Shown here piece after piece: positions 44,046-52,137 of a DNA stretch of 64,000 nt. The translations under genes and the position numbers were made by a program. The notes beneath the pieces are model-generated. The model had not been told where the DNA came from. It ran no database searches and worked only from the letters and a program-made list of their open reading frames with translations. Within the stretch, counting starts at the first letter, position 1, and the number at the start of each line of letters is the position of its first letter. The stretch is taken from positions 434,001-498,000 of the forward strand of contig NZ_JACGZW010000002.1 in the NCBI RefSeq assembly GCF_014145675.1, in the 5' to 3' direction. This stretch comes from Amycolatopsis dendrobii. GTDB lineage: Bacteria; Actinomycetota; Actinomycetes; Mycobacteriales; Pseudonocardiaceae.

Positions 44046-44220
44046 GTCGTTTCCAGTCCGTTTTTCGCGGGATTCGCGCGGAGCTGGTGGGCTTTTCCCG
44101 ACGGTTCCGGCAGCCGGGGGAATTGCGGCGCACATGCGCTCGCGCCGGTCCCCAACGGTGCGTTTCCGGGCTAGGGTGAGCGCCGTCCGAATCGCTTTCC
44201 CAGCCCGAGGGGGACCTGCC

Positions 44221-44766
44221 GTGAGCGGCCTGCACGGACTTCCGGCACGGCAGCGGGAACGGGAATCCTCCTTGGCGGAACCGGCTCCGTACCGGCCGAA
44301 CGGGAGCACCGCGATCGCGGCGGGACTGTTCGGACTCGTCGCCGCGGCGACGTCCGGCTACCTTCCGGCAAGGCTGTTCCTCGACATTCCTTCCGGATTC
44401 AGCCTCGGCGATCTCTCGCCGCTGACACTCGCCGATCTCGCCGCGTACCTGGCCGCTTCTCTGGTCTTGCTGATCGGCGCGATCGCGACCTTTTTCCGCG
44501 CGACAGCCGGTGCGGTATTGCTGATCGCGGGCGCGTTGCTCGCCCTCGGTGCGCTGCTGCTGGAACCCGCGCTGAGCGGTTCCCCGGCGTACGTCCAGTA
44601 CTTCCGGACGCTGCTGCGGTTCGAGAATTTCGCCGCGCTCGATCGCGTCGCGCTCGCGGCCGCGGTGCTGCTGGTGCTCGTGCTGGCCGGGCTGCCGCGG
44701 ACGTTCGGCTACCTGCGGTACCGCGTACCCGCGGTGCCTGCTTCGTCACCCTCGCGACAGTGGTAA
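44221..44766 (+). CDS. Four-helix membrane protein, unknown function
   Basis: A 181-residue hydrophobic protein. The GTG follows GAGGGGGAC. Polar Arg/Glu-rich residues 1-28 are cytoplasmic; helices are at about 30-50, 70-95, 100-118 and 140-160. Ends in a short Ser/Arg tail. I recognise no family. Its neighbours on the same strand are similar membrane proteins with low-complexity ends; independent promoter likely because a terminator precedes it. Confidence 0.7.
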   Translation: MSGLHGLPARQRERESSLAEPAPYRPNGSTAIAAGLFGLVAAATSGYLPARLFLDIPSGFSLGDLSPLTLADLAAYLAASLVLLIGAIATFFRATAGAVLLIAGALLALGALLLEPALSGSPAYVQYFRTLLRFENFAALDRVALAAAVLLVLVLAGLPRTFGYLRYRVPAVPASSPSRQW

Positions 44767-44851
44767 ATCCGCCCCGAAAAGGGGACGGACCTGGCACGAT
44801 ACAGGCACTCCGCCCGCCGCCCGGCGGGACCAGATGCACCGAGGACTCCCC

Positions 44852-45508
44852 GTGACCTACCCCCAGAACCCGCAGGGTCAGCCCCAGCAGCCGCAGAGCG
44901 GCCCGTTCCCCGGGCAGCCGTATCCGGCGAGCCAGCCGACGCCGGCCCAGCCGTACCCAGGCGCCCCGCAGCAGCCGTTCGCTCCTCCCGCCGCGGGTCA
45001 GCCGTACCCGGCCTACCCGGGCGGACCTGGCGTTTACCAGCAGAAGCCGAACGGCGCGACCGCGATCATCGCGGGGATCCTCGCGATCATCGGCGGCATT
45101 TTCGCGATCATCTCGGTCATCGTCTCGGTCGTCGCGATCTCGTCTGTCCACGTCACGGTCTGGCAGCTCTACCTGTCGGCCGTCGTATACGCGGTGATCG
45201 TCGGCCTGCTGCTCTTCGGCGGCATCGGCCTGTTCCTGCACAAGCCCGCCGCCCGCCTGTGCACGATCATCGGCTGCGGGCTGGTGATCGCGTTCACCGC
45301 CTTCGGCCTCATCATGGCCGGGGTCCTGACCGCGGGGTACTCCGGCAGCGCGCGGCTGATGGGCGCGGGCATCGGCAGTTCGCTGATCGCGCTGATCCCG
45401 CCGGTCGCGACCCTGGTGCTGGCGATCGTGAAGCCGACCGCCGACTGGGTCAACTACCGCCCGGGCGCCCCGGCACAGGGCGGCTACCCGGCTCCGCAGG
45501 GCTGGTGA
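44852..45508 (+). CDS. Pro/Gln-rich membrane protein (Pra-like position)
   Basis: A 218-residue protein with a 60-residue N-terminal Pro/Gln/Tyr-rich segment (YPQNPQGQPQQPQ) and four helices (about 70-95, 105-130, 140-160, 175-195). The position just before metB is that of the mycobacterial proline-rich antigen Pra. GAGGA lies seven bases before the GTG at 44852; an ATG at 44834 would add six residues but lies inside the spacer. Function unknown. Confidence 0.75.
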   Translation: MTYPQNPQGQPQQPQSGPFPGQPYPASQPTPAQPYPGAPQQPFAPPAAGQPYPAYPGGPGVYQQKPNGATAIIAGILAIIGGIFAIISVIVSVVAISSVHVTVWQLYLSAVVYAVIVGLLLFGGIGLFLHKPAARLCTIIGCGLVIAFTAFGLIMAGVLTAGYSGSARLMGAGIGSSLIALIPPVATLVLAIVKPTADWVNYRPGAPAQGGYPAPQGW

Positions 45509-45514
45509 CCGCGG

Positions 45515-45544
45515 GGCTGCCGGTGCGGGTTTGTACCGGCAGCC
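45515..45544 (+). terminator. Hairpin terminator
   Basis: GGCTGCCGGT-10 bases-ACCGGCAGCC, a perfect 10-bp stem 7 bp after the membrane-protein stop. No T-run; it separates that gene from metB. Confidence 0.65.
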
Positions 45545-45610
45545 TCTCCCGCATGGTGAGTTGCCTCCCAGCTGATGGGATTGTCGGGGGTGCCCCGTAC
45601 CCTGGGAACC

Positions 45611-46768
45611 ATGGCCGACGACTACTCCGTCCTGGGTTTTGAAACACGCGCGATCCACGCCGGGCAGCAGCCCGATCCCCGCACGGGTGCCGTCATCGTG
45701 CCGATTTACCAAACGTCCACGTACGCCCAGGACGGCGTGGGCGGCACCCGCGAGGGCGGCTACGAGTACTCGCGCACCGCGAACCCCACGCGGACCGCGC
45801 TGGAGGAAGCCCTCGCCTCGCTCGAGGGAGCCCGGCACACGCTGGCGTTCGCGTCCGGCATGGCCGCGTCCGACGCGGTGCTGCGCACGGTCCTGCGCCC
45901 CGGCGACCACCTGGTTCTGGGCAACGACGCGTACGGCGGCACGTTCCGGCTGATCGACAAGGTGCTCAGCCTGTGGGGCGTCGAGCACACGGTCGCCGAC
46001 CTGAGCCGCATCGACGACGTCCGGGCCGCGATGCGCCCGGAGACCAAGCTGATCTGGTGCGAGTCGCCGACCAACCCGCTGCTGGGCGTCGCCGACATCG
46101 CCGCACTGGCCGGTGCCGCCCACGACGCGGGCGCGCGGCTGGTCGTGGACAACACCTTCGCCACGCCGTACCTGCAAACCCCGCTGGCCCTGGGCGCGGA
46201 CATCGTGGTGCACTCGACCACCAAGTACCTGGGCGGCCACTCCGACGTCGTCGGCGGCGCGGTCGTCACCAACGAGGACGAACTGCGCGAGCAGCTCTTC
46301 TACCTGCGCAACGCCGCGGGTGCCGTCCCCGGCCCGTTCGACGCGTGGCTGACCCTGCGCGGTCTCAAGACGCTGGCCCTGCGGATGGAACGGCACAGCG
46401 ACAACGCCGACCTGGTCGCCCGCACCCTGGCGAAGCACCCGAAGGTCACCAAGGTCTACTACCCGGGCCTCCCGGAACACCCCGGCCACGAGGTAGCGGC
46501 GAAGCAGATGCGCCGCTTCGGCGGAATGGTGTCCTTCCGCGTCGCGGGCGGCGAGGCTGCGGCGCTGGAAGTCGCGTCCCGCACGAAACTGTTCGTACTG
46601 GCGGAGTCGCTCGGCGGGATCGAGAGCCTGATCGAGCACCCAGGCAAGATGACGCACGCCTCGACGGCAGGCTCGACCCTGGAGGTTCCGGAAGACCTGA
46701 TCCGGCTTTCGGTGGGCATCGAGGACGGGCGCGATTTGGTGGCGGACCTGACGCAGGCGCTGGGCTGA
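45611..46768 (+). CDS. metB: Cystathionine gamma-synthase
   Basis: A 385-residue Cys/Met metabolism PLP enzyme. Landmarks: ETRAIHAGQQPDPRTGAVIVPIYQTSTY at the start, YEYSRTANPTR, WCESPTNPLL and the PLP Lys205 in HSTTKYLGGHSDVVGG. It makes cystathionine from O-succinyl- or O-acetylhomoserine and cysteine; with cbs just upstream the cell can run both directions of transsulfuration. The ATG at 45611 was chosen because the enzyme usually starts a few residues before the ETRAIHAGQ motif. It matches Rv1079 in order. Confidence 0.93.
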   Translation: MADDYSVLGFETRAIHAGQQPDPRTGAVIVPIYQTSTYAQDGVGGTREGGYEYSRTANPTRTALEEALASLEGARHTLAFASGMAASDAVLRTVLRPGDHLVLGNDAYGGTFRLIDKVLSLWGVEHTVADLSRIDDVRAAMRPETKLIWCESPTNPLLGVADIAALAGAAHDAGARLVVDNTFATPYLQTPLALGADIVVHSTTKYLGGHSDVVGGAVVTNEDELREQLFYLRNAAGAVPGPFDAWLTLRGLKTLALRMERHSDNADLVARTLAKHPKVTKVYYPGLPEHPGHEVAAKQMRRFGGMVSFRVAGGEAAALEVASRTKLFVLAESLGGIESLIEHPGKMTHASTAGSTLEVPEDLIRLSVGIEDGRDLVADLTQALG

Positions 46769-47447
46769 TTTCGGGCGGGGCACTGGTTTCCGGTGCCCCG
46801 TTCACGGCCGGGGAGCTTGGTTTTGCCGGGCTTGTGCCTCGGCCGGTCGCCGCGTGGCCGCTGGCTGAACAGTGGGCTGCGGCGAAACCCTTGCCCGCCT
46901 CCAGCCCCAGCTGCTCAACTCAGCCGAAGCTTGGCCGAGCCAGGTGCCCAGGGCTCGCGCGGCAGCGCATATCTGCCCTCTGCCATCGCGGGAACTGGCG
47001 GGGCGGGGGCCAGTTCCAGAGCGAGGCGCGGCCGTCTTCGCCGAAGTCGTCCGCTGCGTGGACTCCGGCTGCCTCGCTTGACGTGGTCAAGCTGCTCCAG
47101 CGGCCGAATCACGCCGCCCCGGCTTCCCGTCTCGCCCGACGAACTCGGCGAAACCGTTGCCGCCGGGCGAAGCGCTTCCCGGCCATGGCTGACAAATCCG
47201 GGGAAGCGGTAGTCTCCTGGCGAACCGTTTCCCGCCTCACTCGGCGAAACCGTCGCCGCCGGGCGAAGCGCTTCCCGGCCATGGCTGACAAATCCGGGGA
47301 AGCGGTAGTCTCCTGGCGAACCGTTTCCCGCCTCACCCGGCGAAACCGTTGCCGCCTGGCGAACCGCTTCCCCACCTCGCCTGCCGAACCCCGCGGAACC
47401 ACCGCGGCCCAAGCTCAGCCCAACCGAAGCCCGGCCCAGCCAGCCGG
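46769..47447. other. 680-bp region without a supported gene; contains tandem repeat
   Basis: Between metB and the small secreted-protein gene. It holds the 96-bp tandem repeat listed separately. Frames exist on both strands but they are Arg-rich or derived from the repeat, lack a good ribosome site and resemble no family. Confidence 0.55.
47143..47372. repeat. 96-bp tandem repeat, 2.4 copies
   Basis: Two nearly identical 96-bp units (47143-47238 and 47239-47334, one difference seen) and a partial third (47335-47372, three differences in its 38 bases). The unit starts with ACTCGGCGAAACCGTTGCCG and contains CGAAGCGCTTCCCGGCC and TGGCGAACCGTTTCCCGCC. Length is a multiple of three, so both strands stay open through it. 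The high identity indicates recent duplication by slippage or unequal exchange. No function is visible. Confidence 0.9.
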
Positions 47448-47711
47448 TCAGGGCTTGCTGTTCTCCGGTATCGCATTGGCCTGCCGGGTCCCGGTCGTCG
47501 CCGGGAGTTCGCTGCCGTTCACGCAGCCGCCGACCAGTTCGATGTGGTTGTCGTGCCGGATGTACTGGGCGGGGCCGGTGCAGGCGGCCGCTTCGACGGT
47601 CGCGAAGGCGGCTCCGGTGAGGGCCACTGCGGAGAGGATGCCCGCGGCGAGCGGCAGCAGACCGGTGCGGGACTTGGCCCCGGAGGTGGTCCCGTGCTGC
47701 GCGCGTGCCAT
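47448..47711 (-). CDS. Small secreted or membrane-tethered protein
   Basis: An 87-residue protein with an N-terminal hydrophobic segment after two basic residues (about 14-40: KSRTGLLPLAAGILSAVAL), likely a signal peptide cleaved near EAA. The mature 45 residues have two Cys (AACTGPAQYI, VGGCVNGS), which could form a disulfide. AGGGAG lies seven bases before the ATG. It is divergent from the threonine ammonia-lyase gene by 95 bp. Unknown function. Confidence 0.7.
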   Translation of the reverse strand: MARAQHGTTSGAKSRTGLLPLAAGILSAVALTGAAFATVEAAACTGPAQYIRHDNHIELVGGCVNGSELPATTGTRQANAIPENSKP

Positions 47712-47806
47712 GGTCGCACTCCCTGATCATGTGTGGCTGCCGTAATCAGGGTACCGGTCCGGCGGGCGGCGCACCCCGGCCGTCCGTCGGTGGCATCATC
47801 GGCGCC

Positions 47807-49012
47807 ATGGAACTGGTCAGCGTCGAGCGCATCCAGGAAGCTCGCAAGCTTCTCGAGGGCATCACCCGCGTCACGCCGATGGAGCACGCCCGTGACCTGC
47901 GCCGGCTGCACGGCGGCCCGGTGTATCTCAAGTGCGAGAACCTGCAGCGCACCGGTTCCTTCAAGATCCGCGGCGCCTACACCCGCATCCACGGCCTGAG
48001 CGCCGAGGAACGTGCGCGCGGCGTCGTCGCGGCCAGTGCGGGCAACCACGCGCAGGGGGTCGCGCTGGCCTCGTCGCTGCTCGGGATTTCCTCGACCGTC
48101 TTCATGCCGCTGCGCGCTCCGCTGCCGAAACTCGCCGCGACTCGCGGTTACGGTGCGGAGGTCCACCTTCACGGCGCGGTCGTCGACGAAACCCTTGCCG
48201 AGGCCGTCGCGTTCTCGGAACGCACCGGTGCGGTCTTCATCCATCCGTTCGACCATGCCGACGTCATCGCCGGCCAGGGCACCGTCGGGCTGGAGATTCT
48301 CGAGCAGGTGCCGGGCGCGAAGACGATCCTCGTGCCGACCGGCGGCGGCGGGCTGGTCGGCGGGGTCGCGGCGGCGGTGAAGGCGTTGCACCCGGAGATC
48401 CGGGTGATCGGCGTGCAGGCCGAAGACGCCGCCGCGTATCCGTCCTCGCTGACGGCGGGCGCGCCGGTCCGGTTGCGCGAGGTGCACACGATGGCGGACG
48501 GGATCGCGGTCGGCGAGCCGGGCAAGGTCAGCTACGCGCACGTCGAGTCTTTGGTCGACGACGTCGTGACGGTCACCGAGGAATCCCTGTCCCGCGCGGT
48601 GCTGCTGTGCCTGGAGCGCCGGAAACTGGTCGTCGAACCGGCCGGGGCCGCTTCAGTGGCCGCGCTTTTGCAGCATCCCGGCGCTTTCGAGCCGCCGGTG
48701 GTGGCGATCCTCTCCGGCGGCAACGTGGATCCCGTGCTGTTGCAGCAGATCATTCAGCACGGCATGACCGCGGGCGGGCGCTACCTGAAGCTGCACCTGC
48801 GCGTGCCGGACCGGCCGGGCTCGCTGGTTTCGGTGCTGTCGTGCGTGAAGGACCTGGGCGCGAACGTCCTCGACGTCGAGCACTCCCGCATCTCCGGCAG
48901 CCTCGCCCTCGGCGAGGTCGACGTCGCCCTCGCCCTGGAAACCCGCGGCCCGGAACACTGCAAGGACGTCGAGGCCGCGCTCGCCGACGCGGGGTTCACG
49001 ATCGTCAGCTGA
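47807..49012 (+). CDS. ilvA: Threonine ammonia-lyase (threonine dehydratase)
   Basis: A 401-residue PLP enzyme. PLP Lys53 is in SFKIRGA; SAGNHAQGV and PTGGGGLVGG are the substrate and cofactor loops. The last 75 residues form an ACT domain (YLKLHLRVPDRPGSLVSVL) for allosteric control. It converts threonine to 2-oxobutyrate for isoleucine synthesis. Size and the single short ACT domain are nearer to the biosynthetic or mixed type (Rv1559) than to the 320-residue catabolic form without ACT. No equivalent is present in the mycobacterial cbs-mca block. Confidence 0.92.
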   Translation: MELVSVERIQEARKLLEGITRVTPMEHARDLRRLHGGPVYLKCENLQRTGSFKIRGAYTRIHGLSAEERARGVVAASAGNHAQGVALASSLLGISSTVFMPLRAPLPKLAATRGYGAEVHLHGAVVDETLAEAVAFSERTGAVFIHPFDHADVIAGQGTVGLEILEQVPGAKTILVPTGGGGLVGGVAAAVKALHPEIRVIGVQAEDAAAYPSSLTAGAPVRLREVHTMADGIAVGEPGKVSYAHVESLVDDVVTVTEESLSRAVLLCLERRKLVVEPAGAASVAALLQHPGAFEPPVVAILSGGNVDPVLLQQIIQHGMTAGGRYLKLHLRVPDRPGSLVSVLSCVKDLGANVLDVEHSRISGSLALGEVDVALALETRGPEHCKDVEAALADAGFTIVS

Positions 49013-49017
49013 AGAGT

Positions 49018-50661
49018 CTACTGTGGACTTTCCGGCAGCCGGGCACTGAACCACAGCGGGAGATAATCCTCTTCGCGTGGGTAAAGTTCCTGGTCCAGCA
49101 CGTAATCCTCGGGCCGGGGCGGTGTGTGGAAGGCCGGTTCGTCGTCCTCGTTGAAGCTGGCCTGGTAGTTCGACGGCAGGTCGATGACCAGCGAGAGCGT
49201 GTACCAGGTGCCGCGTCCTTGGACGTACTTGGCGCGCCGCAGTTCAGCCAACGGCTTCGACAGCTCTCGCGCGACGGGAATCTGTTGCGTGCTCCCGTCG
49301 GCCATCCGCGCGCCGCAGGCGAGGTTCGCGTGCCTGCCCAGCGTCATGAAGTCGAAGACGATCTGCTGCCATCCTTGCGGAGCCGCGGCGACGAGGGCCG
49401 TTGAGATCTCGCTTAACAGCTGCTCTGGGTCCTTCGGAGCCGCAGGCGGTTCCGCTTCGCTGGGACGGCTTTCCTCGGCAGGCATGCTGACCATCGCATC
49501 GAGCATTCGTTCCTGCGTCGCTTCGTCCACCTCCGGCACGGCGTATCCGGCCGCCCGGATGTGCCCGAGCAGCTCCGGATCCGGCGAAATCCCGTGCTCA
49601 CGCAGGTAATAGGCGACCGCGCCGGGCCACACCCAGCTGCCGTCGGTCCGGAAGTTCAGCGGAACAGCGTCCGTGCGCGACGGATCGAAGGCGTCGGTGT
49701 CCTTGCTGCGGGACGCCAGGATGACCGGCGCGCCGTCGAGATAGGCGAGAACTCGCTCGCGCTCCTCCGCCGGCAACGCTTCTCGCTCGACGACCGGATT
49801 TCCCGCCTCGTCGAACCCGTCGTAGACCCGCGGAGTACGCAGCTCGACCGCCGGACTCGCTGAATCCTCTTCGGACGCAACGGTTTCCGGTGCTTCCGCA
49901 GCAGCCTTTTCTGGCTCGGCCGGTGCTCCGTCTTCCGGTTCGGAAGCATCGGGGGCGGTCGCCGCGGCCTCGCTGGGCCCGGCCTGCGCCTCGTCGCCAG
50001 CCGACGCCGACGCGGCCTGCCCCTCGTCGGGCAGCGGCGGCGGAGTCGCGGGCAGCGGCGGGGGCGAGCTGGGCTCGTCCACCGGGAGCGCGGGAACCGA
50101 GGGCTCGACGGCCTGCGCTGGAGGAGCGGCCGGTGGATTTTCGTTGCCTGGCAACGGCGGAGGCGCCGCCGGGCTGGGGACGGACGGCGAAACCGGCTGT
50201 CCGGGAGCAGCACCCGGAGGCGGCATCGCACCGGCCCGCTGCCGCAGCCACGGCGGTACGAACTGGTCCTCGCGCGGGAAGAACCGCAGCTCGTCCTGGA
50301 AACCGATCGGCGGAGGCGCCTGCCGCCACCGCGGTTCGACGTCCGGCTGATAGTCCGTGAACGGCGGCCGCTGCGGCGAAAACACCAGGGTCGCGGTCAG
50401 CCACGTGCCGCGGCCCGGCTGGTACATCCCGGTGCGCAGCACGCCGAACAGCCGCAGCAGGTCTGGATGCGGCTGGACCGGATAAGTCCGGTTGTCCGGG
50501 GCGAGCACGGAGACGTCGACTTCGACGTGCCTTCCCGCGGCGCGGCAGACTGCCTGGAGCTGCTGCCAGCCCGCGGGCAGCGCGGCCGCGGCCGCCTGGC
50601 CGATTTGCTGGACGAGCTCCTGCTGCTGGGCTGCGGTGAGCGGCACCGGTGGCCGGGTCAT
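49018..50661 (-). CDS. Fusion of two YezG-like domains around a Pro-rich linker (putative immunity)
   Basis: A 547-residue protein. Residues 1-145 and about 405-547 are alike: PAGWQQ, RGTWLTATLVF versus RGTWYTLSLVI, and the ending ELRFFPREDQFVPPWL versus ELYPREEDYLPLWF. This resembles YezG/DUF600-type immunity proteins that neutralise YeeF-like nuclease toxins. Between them a Pro/Ala/Glu-rich linker (about 148-285) and a domain of about 110 residues (VILASRSKDTDAF, WVWPGAVAYYLREHGI) intervene. It ends the toxin operon, 40 bp after the Imm49 gene. Two domains in one chain suggest that it binds two targets or a dimeric toxin. Confidence 0.78.
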   Translation of the reverse strand: MTRPPVPLTAAQQQELVQQIGQAAAAALPAGWQQLQAVCRAAGRHVEVDVSVLAPDNRTYPVQPHPDLLRLFGVLRTGMYQPGRGTWLTATLVFSPQRPPFTDYQPDVEPRWRQAPPPIGFQDELRFFPREDQFVPPWLRQRAGAMPPPGAAPGQPVSPSVPSPAAPPPLPGNENPPAAPPAQAVEPSVPALPVDEPSSPPPLPATPPPLPDEGQAASASAGDEAQAGPSEAAATAPDASEPEDGAPAEPEKAAAEAPETVASEEDSASPAVELRTPRVYDGFDEAGNPVVEREALPAEERERVLAYLDGAPVILASRSKDTDAFDPSRTDAVPLNFRTDGSWVWPGAVAYYLREHGISPDPELLGHIRAAGYAVPEVDEATQERMLDAMVSMPAEESRPSEAEPPAAPKDPEQLLSEISTALVAAAPQGWQQIVFDFMTLGRHANLACGARMADGSTQQIPVARELSKPLAELRRAKYVQGRGTWYTLSLVIDLPSNYQASFNEDDEPAFHTPPRPEDYVLDQELYPREEDYLPLWFSARLPESPQ

Positions 50662-50701
50662 GAGTTCAGCGGCTCCTCACCGGGCGAACGCTTCATTTCG
50701 A

Positions 50702-51583
50702 TCAACCGTTCCGCGGCGGGAGAATGCCCGCGAGCAGGTTGGCCGGCGTGTAACCGGACTGCACGTCGAACGTCATCCCGACCGAACGGGCGAGCACCGC
50801 GACCGCCAGCGCGGCCAGCGCGAGGAACCCGTCCGGATCGGTGGCGCGGTCCTCGGCGGTCCAGTACTCGCGGTGCCGCTCCAGCGCGGAGACGAACGCC
50901 TCGGCGAACTTCTCCGAGTCCCGGCGCAGCACGTAATAGAACATCCGGATCGGCGGGTACACGAGCTGCAGCATCGCCGCCGGAGGAGTGAACCGCGCGG
51001 TGTCGGGGTCGGTGCCGTCCATCGCGGGCAGGAACATCTCCGGGGTGACCTCGCGGTGCGCGAGGAACGCCTGCAGCGTTTCGACCCACGGGTACATATA
51101 GGCGTCGTACTCGATACCGGACGCGCGCAGCACGTCCAGCGGTACCGACGCCAGCTGCTGGATCAGCACGTCATCCCGCTGGATCACGGCGAGCCAGGCC
51201 GCGGTGAGCCAGGCAGCCGGGCCGGTGCGCGACGTGGGGCCGGTGGCCGCGAAGCGCCGAGGGCGGCCGACCACCGCCTCGACCTCTTGGCCCTCCGGCG
51301 CGCACGCCGCGGTGAAAGCGGCGGCCGCGGCCTGTGCGGCGAGACCGAGGTCGCCCCAGGTGTCCGGGTCCTCGGCGTCCGGGTCGACGACGGTGCGGTA
51401 CTGCGCGAGCATCAGTTCCCGGCGCACGACGTTCGCCAGTGCGCTGGTGTCCTGCGCGAGGTAGTCGAAGTAGAAGGCCACCTGCGGCGACAACTTCTCG
51501 ATCTGCTTCCACGCGACGTCGATGCCGACCGAACGCCGGGCAACAGCGGTCCCGCTTCGCTGGTCTGCGGGCGGCACGGTCAT
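50702..51583 (-). CDS. Imm49-family putative immunity protein
   Basis: A 293-residue helical protein with no signal peptide. Conserved features such as a central DVLRASGIEYDAYM, a His in ALERHREYW and the VGMTFDVQSGYTP tail fit the Imm49 family of immunity proteins associated with polymorphic toxins. The ATG forms an ATGA overlap with the SUKH gene stop. Second of three putative immunity genes after the toxin. Identification is from pattern and context. Confidence 0.75.
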   Translation of the reverse strand: MTVPPADQRSGTAVARRSVGIDVAWKQIEKLSPQVAFYFDYLAQDTSALANVVRRELMLAQYRTVVDPDAEDPDTWGDLGLAAQAAAAAFTAACAPEGQEVEAVVGRPRRFAATGPTSRTGPAAWLTAAWLAVIQRDDVLIQQLASVPLDVLRASGIEYDAYMYPWVETLQAFLAHREVTPEMFLPAMDGTDPDTARFTPPAAMLQLVYPPIRMFYYVLRRDSEKFAEAFVSALERHREYWTAEDRATDPDGFLALAALAVAVLARSVGMTFDVQSGYTPANLLAGILPPRNG

Positions 51584-52137
51584 CCGCCGACGACGATGTC
51601 CTGCGCCCACGGCGGCAGGAAATCGGACCCGGTCTCGCGCATGACCTCCAGCCGCTCGCGGTAACGCTCGACGTCCGGCGTGATGGCCTTGAACCACGCG
51701 CTGACCGAAGGCCAGGCGACGCGCGCGGGCTCGTCTTCGGTCAGCAGCCACACCTGCGGGTCGTCCTGATCGGCGTCGGCCCCGTCGACCACGTGGTAGG
51801 TGTACCCGCCGTGCGCGGCCAGCACCAGCGCGCCGTCCACATCGGACAGTTCGGCGTTCTGCGCGTTCGCGGTGGCGGCAGCGTGGTTCTTGGCCTCCCC
51901 GCGCACCGCGTCCACGCCCAGCGAACTGCCCGGCAGCCACAGTCCGTGCGTCGTGCCGATGAGGCGCAGCACTTCCCTCGCCGCGGCGGGCACGGCCCGG
52001 GCGCGCTGGTCTGCCGCCATCGCGTCGATCTCGGCATCGGATGCTCCGCGCACCGATTCCGCGCGCAAACCGGCTTCGACCGCACCGGCGAAGATCGCGC
52101 GAACCAGTTCCGCGCCGTCGCCCGGAGACGCCGTCAT
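51580..52137 (-). CDS. SMI1/KNR4 (SUKH)-family putative immunity protein
   Basis: A 185-residue protein directly after the toxin; its ATG overlaps the toxin stop (TGATG). The opening resembles SUKH-fold proteins, with GTTHGLWLPG and a beta-rich centre (GALVLAAHGGYTYHVVD, QVWLLTEDEPARVAW). SUKH proteins are the commonest immunity proteins of T7SS and contact-dependent toxins. Position right after the toxin gene makes it the first candidate for cognate immunity. Confidence 0.78.
   Translation of the reverse strand: MTASPGDGAELVRAIFAGAVEAGLRAESVRGASDAEIDAMAADQRARAVPAAAREVLRLIGTTHGLWLPGSSLGVDAVRGEAKNHAAATANAQNAELSDVDGALVLAAHGGYTYHVVDGADADQDDPQVWLLTEDEPARVAWPSVSAWFKAITPDVERYRERLEVMRETGSDFLPPWAQDIVVGG

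Noticed and set aside
45509..45610. SAM-type riboswitch before metB
   Set aside because: The gap is only about 100 bp and contains a simple terminator hairpin; no conserved riboswitch core was visible.
47143..47372. CRISPR array
   Set aside because: Units are directly abutting 96-bp tandem copies without unique spacers or cas genes.
47109..47402. Arg-rich minus-strand frame with a 32-residue internal repeat
   Set aside because: It is a direct translation of the 96-bp DNA repeat; no ribosome site or family match, so a non-coding repeat is simpler.
47448..47711. RiPP precursor peptide
   Set aside because: The hydrophobic N-terminus fits a Sec signal peptide and no modification enzyme is nearby.
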